Below are positions 21,761-30,693 of a stretch of DNA of 64,000 nucleotides, in pieces. This stretch comes from Deroplatys truncata (Eukaryota > Arthropoda > Insecta > Mantodea > Mantidae). Numbering within the stretch: the first letter of the stretch is position 1; each line of letters begins with the position of its first letter. The position numbers and the translations under genes are program-made. The stretch covers positions 279,399,341 through 279,463,340 of the forward strand of contig CM060990.1 in NCBI GenBank assembly GCA_030765065.1. The letters run 5' to 3'. The notes below the pieces were generated by a model that saw nothing but the letters and a program-made list of their open reading frames with translations, was not told where the DNA came from and did no database searches.

Positions 21761-23814
21761 GTCTTTGTCGCCAAATCTGTCATACCTCCATACTCTTTAA
21801 ATGCATATATCTCCTAAATTCAAAGAGATGGAGCGATGCACTGAAAAGCAGTTACATTCTTGGAGTGCAGTGCATCATAGACATATTGTTCCGAATTGAC
21901 CGGGAGACCTGGTGCGTATCCTGAGCATGATTATAGTTTTATCTTTAATATAACTCCTGAACTAACTCCGATAAAGGCGTCAAATAAGCCTTATTACATT
22001 TATCCTATTATAGAGTTTGTGCTGAATGTATACAAGGTACCGATAGTTCTGGATAGCAGTATAATTCTTTAAACTCCATTATCTCTGAAACTATGAACTG
22101 TAGAGGACTGCAACAACGCATGATTGATAGCTAGTATCAGTCTAATTTACATCTCAAAAAGTTAGCGTTCAGTTGTTTAGGTTTCAATGACTTCCTTAAA
22201 TTTCCTCTGTACTCTAAGATATACCGCTTTATTGATGGCGCAAAGTGTATATAAACGTGTTTAACACACAAAATTAAGGTTTTGAATATTTCTGACCCAA
22301 GTGCCCTTAGATCGAATACCGTTTCAATGCCATTCATTTTTAAATTCAATAGCTCTTGAACAAATTTAAGTAAAATGTTCAATTAAATTTTATTAAATAC
22401 ATACCTGTAGGTGGCTTGTTTCAAAAAAGTATATATATATATCGGTATCTTCAGTCCTGGATACCTATTATAGCTGCTCTCAATATCATAAATATTTGGA
22501 GTTCAATTGTCCTCATTTCGATTTCCGATATTTCAAAGACTTCCTTAATTCTCCTCTATATTCTAGCATATACCCCTCAGATTGAAGTTGAAAAGCGCAT
22601 ATAGCTATGTTTAACATTTAAAATTATTACTGTAAATGAGTTTCTTCCTAGTGCCCTGGTTTCGAACACAGATTCGATGAAATTTACTCATCAATTAAAT
22701 AGCTAATTAAGTAATTTAGATAAAGACGCCAAATAAGAGGAAAACAGAGGCTCTGGTCCAGAAATATACTTATAGTGATAAAAATACCTAAAAGCACTTT
22801 GATCGGATCCCGAAGGAATTATGGCATATATGTTCAAAACTATGCTCGTAGCCAGTTCAAATAACACTTAAATAGTAGATGACATTGAGGGAAATTAAAT
22901 TACTTAACATCTTTAGTAAAAGGATTATCTGGTTCAATTATAGGACCTCAAAATTCGGGTAACTCTGGAAAAATTGCTTTACATGAGATTGGAGTGAAAT
23001 GTAATGGTTTTCTGTGAAAACTGAGTAATAATGGTCTACGGAATCTCATGTTGTGTGGTGATTCTGTGGAGCATGATAAAAAGACGGAAAAAAAAGGAAT
23101 GAAAAGGAATCGAAACATGAAATAGTATAGTACATGAATAGATTTAATTAAATAAGGGGAGGTAATTCTCTACACTAGATTCTAAGCGTCTACTTCTAAA
23201 ATATTGTGGTAATAGATGTGGTGTTAAGTTTTATACACTTGGTGGAGGTAGCGCTGTGTAAAGGGTGGCGGTGGGGGATGTTAGCATTTCAATTAATGCA
23301 TCTGTCCGAATGGACGTGTGAAAAGACTTGCCTCTGTTTGGTTTGACGCCATATACAGGTAGGTATGAAACAAGTTTAAACGTGTTCGATAGATCCAGAC
23401 ATCTTGTCTCTGTTTGTGTGTGACGTCTTATGCTGGAGCACTAAAATGAGTCGGATACAACAAATCCGTTTGTATAGAATGGTTTTATGGTTGAATGAAC
23501 CTTTTGGATCACCGATCACATTATATGTGGTTAAAGCGTATTGATGTGTTAATAGAATACTCAAACTTTTACACGCTTAATCACCATTTAATTGCTTAAA
23601 TCAACACACGATCGGTTTGCAAGTATATCAAAATGAGGAAACAGAGTAAAGAGTAAATAATGTTTAACATAGAGTATCTTCTTAAAACCACCAAATAGAT
23701 AAAATATGGGTGTTAACGTCGAAAAAAAAGCAATAAGAACCTTACAGGACTGGATCTGAAATACAATGTTTTCGGAGAAATCCGTGCCTTCTCCATAATA
23801 AGACGTTCCTTTTC
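21760..23814 (+). repeat. PolB element head, module X, right arm
   Basis: Noncoding DNA matching 57430-59210 in the same orientation and 19700-21560 inverted. The 375-400-bp unit recurs with GATAAAGGCGTCAAATAAG near 21970 and GATAAAGACGCCAAATAAG near 22720. The distal part runs through GGAATCTCATGTTGTGTG, GCATCTGTCCGAATGG, AATCACCATTTAATTGCTTAA and GGGTGTTAACG to the LINE junction at about 23815. Short chance frames exist but none is shared between copies. Confidence 0.72.
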
Positions 23815-24534
23815 ACACTTGCTTTCTACCCTTGTTTCAGCCCACGCCCGTCACAGAGCCCTCAAGTCCTCAGCAACAGCTGAGGCGGCCTGGGAGAAGG
23901 GGCCTCCCAACGTGAACGACGTGCGCAGCGTAAGACGGGCCGCTGCATTATGGAGTCGTTCACACAGACAACAATGGCTACCATCAGGACAACGAGCTCA
24001 ACGATGGACCGAGAAGGCCGGATCTCAAGACAGACGCCTGTGCCCAATTGACTGCACAGGACACTATACAAAATCTTTCAATTTATATAAATCTAATATA
24101 ACACAAAAATAGCACAACCTAGCAGTAAGTTAATGCTAAGTCATGTGACACGCAGGCAATCCCTGCAAATAACACACATTTTAGATCTTAGGCATTATTT
24201 ATGTAATACTAGCAATATAAGAAACATACGTAAATAACCCACTGGTATTGCTCAGGTTCCATGGGCAATACTAGCAAGTAACATTTGACGCGCTCGCATG
24301 CAATGCATGCTAGCTAAGTAGCTATTCACATACTAACCGGGGTGCTATGCGGGACCCGACTAAAAGCATGCAAACATAAATGCACGATACTACTCAGCAA
24401 TATACAATTAACTCGTGGTAGGGTTTTTAGTGGGTATTCCGCTTCTGAGTGGGAGCCCCACATATCCCCCGAGCCATTGCACACCGGCTGGGGGTCGAAT
24501 GCAATAATGCATTTTCCCCCCACGGAAAAAAAAA
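23815..24534 (+). mobile_element. Jockey-clade unit U1: ORF2-type 3' region
   Basis: 5'-truncated unit consisting of the 3' UTR of an ORF2-bearing element. The block AGCCCTCAAG...AGCAACAGCTGAGGCGGCC at 23856-23890 also occurs after the ORF2 at 62930-62975. The stretch GACGCGCTCGCATGCAATGC (24289-24308) and AACCGGGGTGCTATGCGGGA (24335-24354) are shared with 33060-33140 and 59365-59435. It ends in the terminal hairpin and nine A residues (24526-24534). It is the first unit of the array and joins module X directly at the 5' side. Open frames inside (23819-24112, 24342-24794) are not conserved coding. Confidence 0.75.
24414..24525 (+). promoter_or_regulatory. LINE 3' terminal hairpin, ORF2 subtype (U1)
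   Basis: CGTGGTAGGG (24414-24423) can pair with CCCCCCACG (24516-24524). Inside are TTTTTAGTGGGTATTCCGC and a small GTGGG-AGC-CCCAC hairpin. A9 follows. This is presumably the reverse-transcriptase recognition structure. Confidence 0.7.
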
Positions 24535-25995
24535 CACTTCGGGAGATAGTTCAGCTCGAGAAGGCGAAGAGGAAACATCGCAGAGTCGCCGAGCCTGCTA
24601 AGGCAGGAACCTCCTCTTCTGCCTCGGCTTCTGCCGAGGGAACCTCACCGCAGTCGCCACAGCCTGGGCCGTCTTACGCCTCGGCCGCAGCTTCTCCACC
24701 CGCCAGCGCAGCTTCGCCGCGACCGCGCCAGCAGTCGCCGCCTCACTCACCGGCACCCACGCTGCCGCTTCTGGATGCTACCCAGCCACCGTAGTGCCAG
24801 CCTGTGCCTCATGGGAGGTACAGTGCTGTCATCAGAGGGGTCCCGAGGGACCTGCCAGTCAGGTTCCTCATCACCGCAGCTCACCAGCAGTGGCCAGGAT
24901 CATTGGAGCACAGGGAGCCACGTCGCTCGTCAGGATGTAGTTTGCAGACCCTGGCGACTACGGAGCGGCCTTGAAGGCGGGCGTGCCCGTGTTAGGGCGG
25001 TGCTTACGCATCGAAGCTAGCTGAGTAGGACGCCAGGCTCCCTGCCGACGGTGCTGTGCCTACGGGCACTGTGAGACGTCCTGCACAGCACAAGGTGCCA
25101 CTATTGTGGCGCCTCCAGCACCACTGCTTCGTGCCAGCAGCACGACCTGCGCCACCGACGCCGCTACTGCACAACTTGTGGAGGAACGACTCATTTCACC
25201 GGTCAGGAGCTCTGGCCCCTGTATCCTCGCAGGAAAGCAACGCCGAAACCTCCTGTCTCTTCCACACCACCGCAGGTGACACCACAACAACCAGTCACCT
25301 TCGAGTACATCACCAGTCACCGCAGAATCAACACCAGCACAGACGACACCACTTCAACCACAACCACCATCGACTACATCAATAGACGCCAGAGAATCTT
25401 CACCAGCACACTCAACCGAAGCGACGACGCGGGAAGTCATTCAGGATCTTCATGCTGAGTTCCTGAACGTCAGTGCCCACTTAGCCGCTCTGGAAGAGGC
25501 CATAGCGGACATCACAGAGCAACACAAAGGAATTTCAGTTTTCCAAACACTGGCTGAAGTTAACCATCAAGCCATCGGCGAGTTTCCGACCCGGCTGGAG
25601 AAAGTCTACGACCGCCTCTACGCCGTGGAGGATAAACTCGACAACATCACGCAGCCGAACAGAAGGCATCAACGTCTCCATCACTAACCTTACCATTACC
25701 ACCAGGAATCCTCCCTCATCCTCACCTTGAATTCGCCGCGGGGGCAGACTGGGCCTCGGTCAAGTCTGTCTCCCTGCAATAACTCCTTATTCCACTGGCG
25801 ACCGCACTGCGGCCCAGTTTCAACCCTCACCTTGGACTGCGCGTGTTCTTTAGGCGGTACCGCAGCAAACCTTTTCCTTTCAATCCGGTGGAGGAGTTTT
25901 TAGTGGGTATGCCGACGACTCGGTGAGTACACGCTCTCAGTCCCGATTTCAATCGGGGCTGGGGTCAGTGATTAAATCATTTTCTCCTCCACTTG
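24535..25995 (+). mobile_element. ORF1-only Jockey-clade unit U2
   Basis: A 1461-bp unit starting CACT immediately after the A-run of U1 and ending at the hairpin before A8. ORF1 begins at 24561, where the expected ATG is AAG. Compare CTCCGAG-ATG in U3 with GCTCGAG-AAG here, so the start is lost. ORF1 order: basic and Ala/Pro/Ser-rich N-terminus (24561-24790), RRM-like block with RGVPRDLPVRFL (24835-24870), zinc knuckles in shifted frames (25030-25240), Pro/Gln/Thr-rich linker, then a coiled coil containing AHLAALEEAIADITEQ (25470-25520) up to about 25690. The 3' UTR is 300 bp and there is no ORF2. It lacks the GCTATGCGGGA block found in the other tails. Frameshifts are present throughout. 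The product would be a nucleic-acid-binding Gag-like protein. Confidence 0.8.
25888..25992 (+). promoter_or_regulatory. LINE 3' terminal hairpin (U2)
   Basis: GTGGAGGAG (25888-25896) pairs with CTCCTCCAC (25984-25992). Inside are TTTTTAGTGGGTATGCCGAC and an inner hairpin CAGTCCCGAT-TTCA-ATCGGGGCTG with one G-U pair. A8 follows at 25996-26003. Confidence 0.8.
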
Positions 25996-26003
25996 AAAAA
26001 AAA

Positions 26004-27456
26004 CACTTACATCGCTCCGAGATGGCGAGGAAGAAGGGTCGCTCTGTCGCCGCTCCTGCTAAGGCAGGAACTTCTTCGTCTCCCCCGGTACCCACCGAGG
26101 AGATCTTACCGAAGCCGCAGCAGCCTAGGGCAACCTACGCATCGACCGCCGCTTCACCGCCAGCCAGCTCAGCTTCGCCGCGACTGCCTCCACAGTTGCT
26201 GCCAGCATCAGCGGTGCTAACGCCGCCGAAGCTGGGAGCTTAGGAGCCTGCGCCAATCCAGCCTGTGCCTCATGGGAGGTACAGCGTTGTCATCCGAGGG
26301 GTCCCGAGGGACCTGCCAGACAGGTTCCTCATCACCGCAGCTTACCAGCAGTGGCCTTCAGCCATGAAGGCCACAAGGATCATCGGAGCACAGGGACCCA
26401 CGTCGCTCGTTAGGATGGAGTTTGCAGACCCTGGCGACTACGAAGCGGCCTTGAGGGCGGGCCTACCCTTGTTAGGGCGGTGCTTACGCATAGAGGCTCG
26501 CCGAGTGGAACGCCAGGCTCCCTGAAGGCGCTGCTGTGCCTATGGGCAAAACGAGACGTCCTGCGCAGCACAACCCAGGTGCCACTACTGTGGATCAGCC
26601 TTCACTACGTCTTCGTGCACCCAGCACGATCTTCGCCGCCGACGCCGCTACTTTGCGACCTGTGGAGGGTCAACCCACTTCACCGGCCAAGCGCTCTGCC
26701 CTCTGCATCCTCGCAGGAAGGCACCGCTGAAGCTACCAGCACCTACCCCGCAGCCAGTGGCCGCTCCACAAGTGCCGTCACCGGCGCAGACACCAGTACC
26801 ATCACCAGCGCCAAAACCAGCACCATCACTCACGCCGATCGTCGAGGAAGTCCAGGGCCTACGTGACGCCGTTAAGAATCTCCACGGGAGTTCCTGAACA
26901 TGACGACGAAGCTGGCAGCCCTGGAGGAACTCATCAGGGACCTTCAAAACTCATCAGCTCTCCAACAGGTTTTCCTGGCTGGGCAGTTCGACAGCACCTC
27001 ATCGAGACTTACAGCCATCACCGAAGCCATCCGGGTCTCATCTCTTGGTCACCGTCCGAAGACGGACCCGGCGAGAGTCGCGAGCTTCTTGCAGCAATGC
27101 AAGGAGTTCACCCAGCAACAGGAGCATCATCGTCAGTACCATCCATAATCCTAACTTGCATTCACTTCCTAAACCCTCGCCACTCCCACTAGTGTGGCAG
27201 TCAGATTTCATGGCTGCAACCTAGAAACTACCTTTACCCGTTCCCGCCCAAAGAGCGGCAGCCAACAGCCTTCACTTACTAACGCGGGTGCTATGCGGGA
27301 CCGCTCAAAGCCACGCCATTCCACTTTTCCTTCTTCCTTTTCCATCCGGTGGAGGAATTTTTAGTGGGTATGCCGACTATTGGTGAGTCCCATACTCTCA
27401 GTCCCGACTCCCATCGGGACTGGGGTCAGTGATTAAATGATTTTCTCCTCCACTCG
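26004..27456 (+). mobile_element. ORF1-only Jockey-clade unit U3
   Basis: A 1453-bp unit from CACT to the terminal hairpin, almost the same length as U2. The ATG is at 26022, giving MARKKGRSVAAPAKAGTSSS. Domains across several frames: Ala/Pro-rich N-terminus (26022-26260), RRM-like block with VVIRGVPRDLPDRFL and SLVRMEFADPGDYEAALRAG (26265-26520), three zinc knuckles (26520-26690) in a shifted frame, Pro-rich linker (26700-26860) and a coiled coil with MTTKLAALEELIRDLQ (26900-26950), ending near 27148. A 3' UTR of about 300 bp follows, with GTGTGGCAGTCAGATTTCAT and AACGCGGGTGCTATGCGGGA. No ORF2 is present. The protein would be a Gag-like RNA-binding protein. The decay is lighter than in the PolB remnants. 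Confidence 0.82.
27349..27453 (+). promoter_or_regulatory. LINE 3' terminal hairpin (U3)
   Basis: GTGGAGGAA (27349-27357) pairs with CTCCTCCAC (27445-27453) with one mismatch. The inner stem CAGTCCCGA (27399-27407) pairs perfectly with TCGGGACTG (27414-27422) over a six-base loop. A7 follows at 27457-27463. Confidence 0.82.
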
Positions 27457-27463
27457 AAAAAAA

Positions 27464-28018
27464 CACTGTCCAAACTGCACGTCATCACTGCACGGCTGCA
27501 GAACCTGGAGGCCAGCTTCGAGGAAGGAAGACATTCAGCATCATCACGCATTCCACAACCACCACAGAAGTCCCCGCTGCTCATCTCCGAGAGCCAGCAG
27601 CGAATTCTTGCACAGTGCCGTGCGCTTGTGCAAGACTAACCCAAACGACGACGGCAGCCAGAGCCAGAGTAAGTCCAAATTCATAACCATCCCTTTCTAA
27701 TATCTCGTCTGAGTCCCCTTTTCTATTACAACTTCCTAACCTCTAGGCTACAGTCAAGGAAATTTGTCATGTCTGTAGCCTCGGACTGCACTTTACGCCG
27801 CTCGCGCCCATTGGATGGCAGCACAGAATCTTTCGCTAAACTAACACGTGTGCTATGCGGGACCGTGCTACTTTCCCTATGGAGTTCCTCTCAAAACCCA
27901 CAACCTAACCGGTGGAGGAGTTTTTAGTGGGTATGCCGACGCTCGGTGAGTCCCACACTCTCAGCCACACTCCCATCGGTGCTGAGGTCAGTGATTAAAT
28001 CATTTTCTCCTCCACTCG
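27464..28018 (+). mobile_element. ORF1-only unit U4, 5'-truncated
   Basis: A 555-bp unit. It starts CACTG directly after the A-run of U3 and enters the C-terminal coiled coil of ORF1 (ARLQNLEASFEEGRH, 27490-27535), ending at a stop near 27640. A 3' UTR follows with TGTCTGTAGCCTCGGACTGC, GTGTGCTATGCGGGACC and the terminal hairpin. It has neither RRM, zinc knuckles nor ORF2. The coiled coil differs from that of U3, so this belongs to another ORF1 lineage, closer to U5 in tail structure. Confidence 0.72.
27912..28015 (+). promoter_or_regulatory. LINE 3' terminal hairpin (U4), with compensatory change
   Basis: GTGGAGGAG (27912-27920) pairs with CTCCTCCAC (28007-28015). The inner stem is CAGCCAC...GTGCTG (27962-27982 region) instead of CAGTCCCGA...TCGGGACTG, so both sides changed while pairing is largely kept. 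A5 follows at 28019-28023. Confidence 0.75.
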
Positions 28019-28023
28019 AAAAA

Positions 28024-29415
28024 CACTGACCGGGGAGGCCCAAGATGGGTAAGAGAAGGACACGCCGAGCAGCCGCTGAGGAAGCCGCCGCCGAAGCTTC
28101 AGCATCCGCCGCTATGCCGTCATCTGATGAAGCCACTCCGGCCCTCGCCGCTGCTGATTTGCCGGCCGCTCTCCCGTCATCTGCCGGGAGTGCAGCCTCA
28201 CCGCCGCCGATGGCCGGGCCTTCTTGGGCATCGGTCACGGCTTCGACCAGACACCAACAGCAACCTTTTCGCACAGTCAACACCGCACATCACCTTCCGC
28301 CACAGCAATCGACTACACCAACAGCACAGCAACCCGCGCAACAGCTACCACCACCACATACTACATCACCACAGATGTCATCACGGTGCAGCGCGATGAT
28401 TTCTAGAGTACCCGGGATCTTCCACCAAGATACGTCTTCACCGCCGCCCAACACCGGTGGCCTTCAACCTTGAAGGCCACAAGGATCATCACATCTCGGG
28501 GGCCAAAATCGCTGGTACGCCTGTTATTCACCCATCCGGCCGACCGCGAGGCTTCCTTGAGGTCCGGCCTGCCCTTATTAGGGCGGATTTTTCATATTGA
28601 GGTTAGCCGAGCGGAAGGCCACCAACCATGCCGCCGATGCTGCTGTTACGAGCACGACTCCACGACCTGCGCTGCACCTCCGAGGTGCCACTACTGCGGT
28701 GCACCCTCCTTGACTTCGCAGTGCACCAACCACGACCTCCGCCGACGCCGCCGGTATTGTGCGACTTGCAATGGCCACGGCCATTTTACGGGTCAGTCAC
28801 AGTGCCCCAGATATCCACGACAGCTCCGACCACCTACTCTTCCACCGACGCTCACCACACCGGCACAAGCTCAGGCCGACACCACCGACCACCACTTAAA
28901 GGACACCCTGCAGGGTCCTCATGCAGAGGTCCTAAACATCGCCGCACGACTGACCACCACAGAAGAGACCATCAGGTCAAACTGCGCCTCCCACGCAGAG
29001 ACAAACCTGCGAAGACTGAACACATTTGAAGCTGTACTAGAGGACCTACACCAACTCACCGCAGCACACACAATCACACTCCAACAGTTTACCAACCGTT
29101 GGGAAACACAACAAAAAGCCGTTAACGCAACAATTCAGGCCCTGGCAGACGACCACACTCAACTGCAGACTCAAATTCTCGATCACTGTAACAGCAAACC
29201 ACACGCAAGTACATCAATCTCTACTACTACAACCACTCCAGACGAACAACAATCTCCGGCACGGGCCATTTAGGATCCTTCTCAATTCCACAACACATCA
29301 CACCCAACCGTAGAACCAACAAACTTACCGAAGACCACGACAAGTCGCTCCTCACAGGAAGAACGAGCCCGCCGCAAAACTCAACACAGGTAGAACATCA
29401 CCTCAGAACAACAAG
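28024..29415 (+). mobile_element. ORF1-only unit U5, 3'-truncated, best-preserved Gag
   Basis: This starts CACT after A5. The ATG is at 28045, giving MGKRRTRRAAAEEAAAEASA, followed by an Ala/Pro-rich stretch and a Gln/Thr-rich stretch to 28473. A frameshift near 28470 leads into an 804-bp open stretch (to the stop at 29271-29273). That stretch holds the end of the RRM-like block (SLVRLLFTHPADREASLRSG) and zinc knuckle 1 as CRRCCCYEHDSTTC near 28629 (CX2CX4HX4C). Knuckle 2 follows as CHYCGAPSLTSQC and knuckle 3 as CATCNGHGHFTGQSQC, then a long coiled coil (about residues 160-250 of this frame). The 3' UTR is cut at about 29415, where U6 begins, so there is no hairpin. The N-terminus differs from U3, showing a distinct lineage. 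Confidence 0.82.
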
Positions 29416-30693
29416 ACGACGACTGCCGCTGCAGTCGCCGCCAACATCACCGGAGTTCACGCCGCCGATCCTGGGAGCTTCCCAGCCTCCGCCGAACCAG
29501 TCTGTGCTTCATGGGAGGTACAGCGCTGTCATCCGAGGGGTCCCGAGGGACCTGCCAGACAGGTTCCTCGTCAGCACAACTCACCAGCAGTGGCCTTCAG
29601 CCTTAAAGGCAACTCGAATTTTCAGAGCTCAGGGACCCACGTCGCTCGTCATGATCGAGTACGCAGACATTGGCGACTATGAAGCGGCCTTGAGGGCGGG
29701 TCTGCCCTTGTTATGGCGGTACTTACGCATCGAGGTCAGCCGATCAGAATGCCAGATGCCCTGCAGGCGCTGCTGTGCCTACGGGCACGAGGAGAAGACC
29801 TGCTCAGCTCAACCAAGGTGCCACTACTGTGGTTACGCCTGCACTACCTCATTTGTACCCAGCAATCCTACGCCGCCGCCGCTAATGTGCAGCCTGTGGA
29901 GGGTCAACGCACTTCACCGGCCAAGCGCTCTGCCCCCGCATCCTCGCAGGAAGGCACCGCTGAAGCCACCAGCTCCTACGCCGCAGCCAGTGACCGCTCC
30001 ACAGCCGCCAACACCAGCGCCGACATCAGCATCATCACCAGCGCCGACACCAGCACCATCACTATCGCCCATCATCGAGGTAGTCCAGTGCCTAGTGACG
30101 CCGTTCAGGATCTCCACGCAGAGTTTCTGAGAATGACGACGAAGCTGACAGCCCTGGAGGAACTCATCAGGGATCTTCAAACCCCATCAGCTGCTCAACA
30201 GCTTTCCTGGCTGGGAGTTCGACAGCACTTCATCCAAACTGAAAGTCATCACCGAAGCCATCCGGGTCTCATCTCTTGGTCCCAGGCTGAAGAGTAACAC
30301 GGAGAGAGTCGCCAACTTCTTGCAGTAATGCAAGGAGTACAGCCAGCAGCAGCAGTATCATCATCAGTACCATTCTCAAACCCAACCTCCATTCTCTTCC
30401 AAACCCGCGTCATTCCCACTAGTGTTGCAGTCAGGTTTCATGGCTGCAACCTAGTAACTACCTTTACCCGTTCCCGCCCATAGGGTGGCAGACAACATCC
30501 CTCACGTACTAACGCGGGCGCTATGCGGAACCGCTCAAAGTCACGCCCTTCCACTTTACCTTCTTCCTTTTTCCATCCGGTGGAGGAGTTTTTAGTGGGT
30601 ATGCTGACTATTGGTGAGCCCCACACTCTCACTCCCGACTCCCATCGGGGCTGAGGTCAGAGATTAAATCATTTTCTCCTCCACTCGAAAAAA
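29416..30693 (+). mobile_element. ORF1-only unit U6, 5'-truncated
   Basis: ORF1 enters in the Pro-rich segment (about 29430). The RRM-like block has SAVIRGVPRDLPDRFLV (29522-29575) and YADIGDYEAALRAGLP. Zinc knuckle 1 is CRRCCAYGHEEKTC near 29761-29802. The second knuckle begins CHYCG but then shifts frame. A Pro/Thr-rich linker follows, then a coiled coil with MTTKLTALEELIRDLQ (30134-30181), very close to U3. The stop is near 30295. A 3' UTR of about 290 bp follows with GTGTTGCAGTCAGGTTTCAT, CGCTATGCGG and the terminal hairpin, A6 at 30688-30693. There is no ORF2, although the following unit is ORF2 sequence joined after the A-run. U6 and U3 share the closest 3' UTRs in the window. Confidence 0.82.
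30580..30684 (+). promoter_or_regulatory. LINE 3' terminal hairpin (U6)
   Basis: GTGGAGGAG (30580-30588) pairs with CTCCTCCAC (30676-30684). Inside are TTTTTAGTGGGTATGCTGAC and an inner stem CTCCCGACTCCCATCGGGGC. A6 follows. Confidence 0.78.

Noticed and set aside
24326..24523. Protein-coding frames across the LINE 3' hairpin
   Set aside because: They run through noncoding, structure-conserved tail sequence and are not kept in other copies.
28578..28784. Minus-strand Ala/Val-rich open frames in the Jockey array
   Set aside because: Antisense to ORF1 with conserved zinc knuckles on the plus strand, caused by GC-rich composition.
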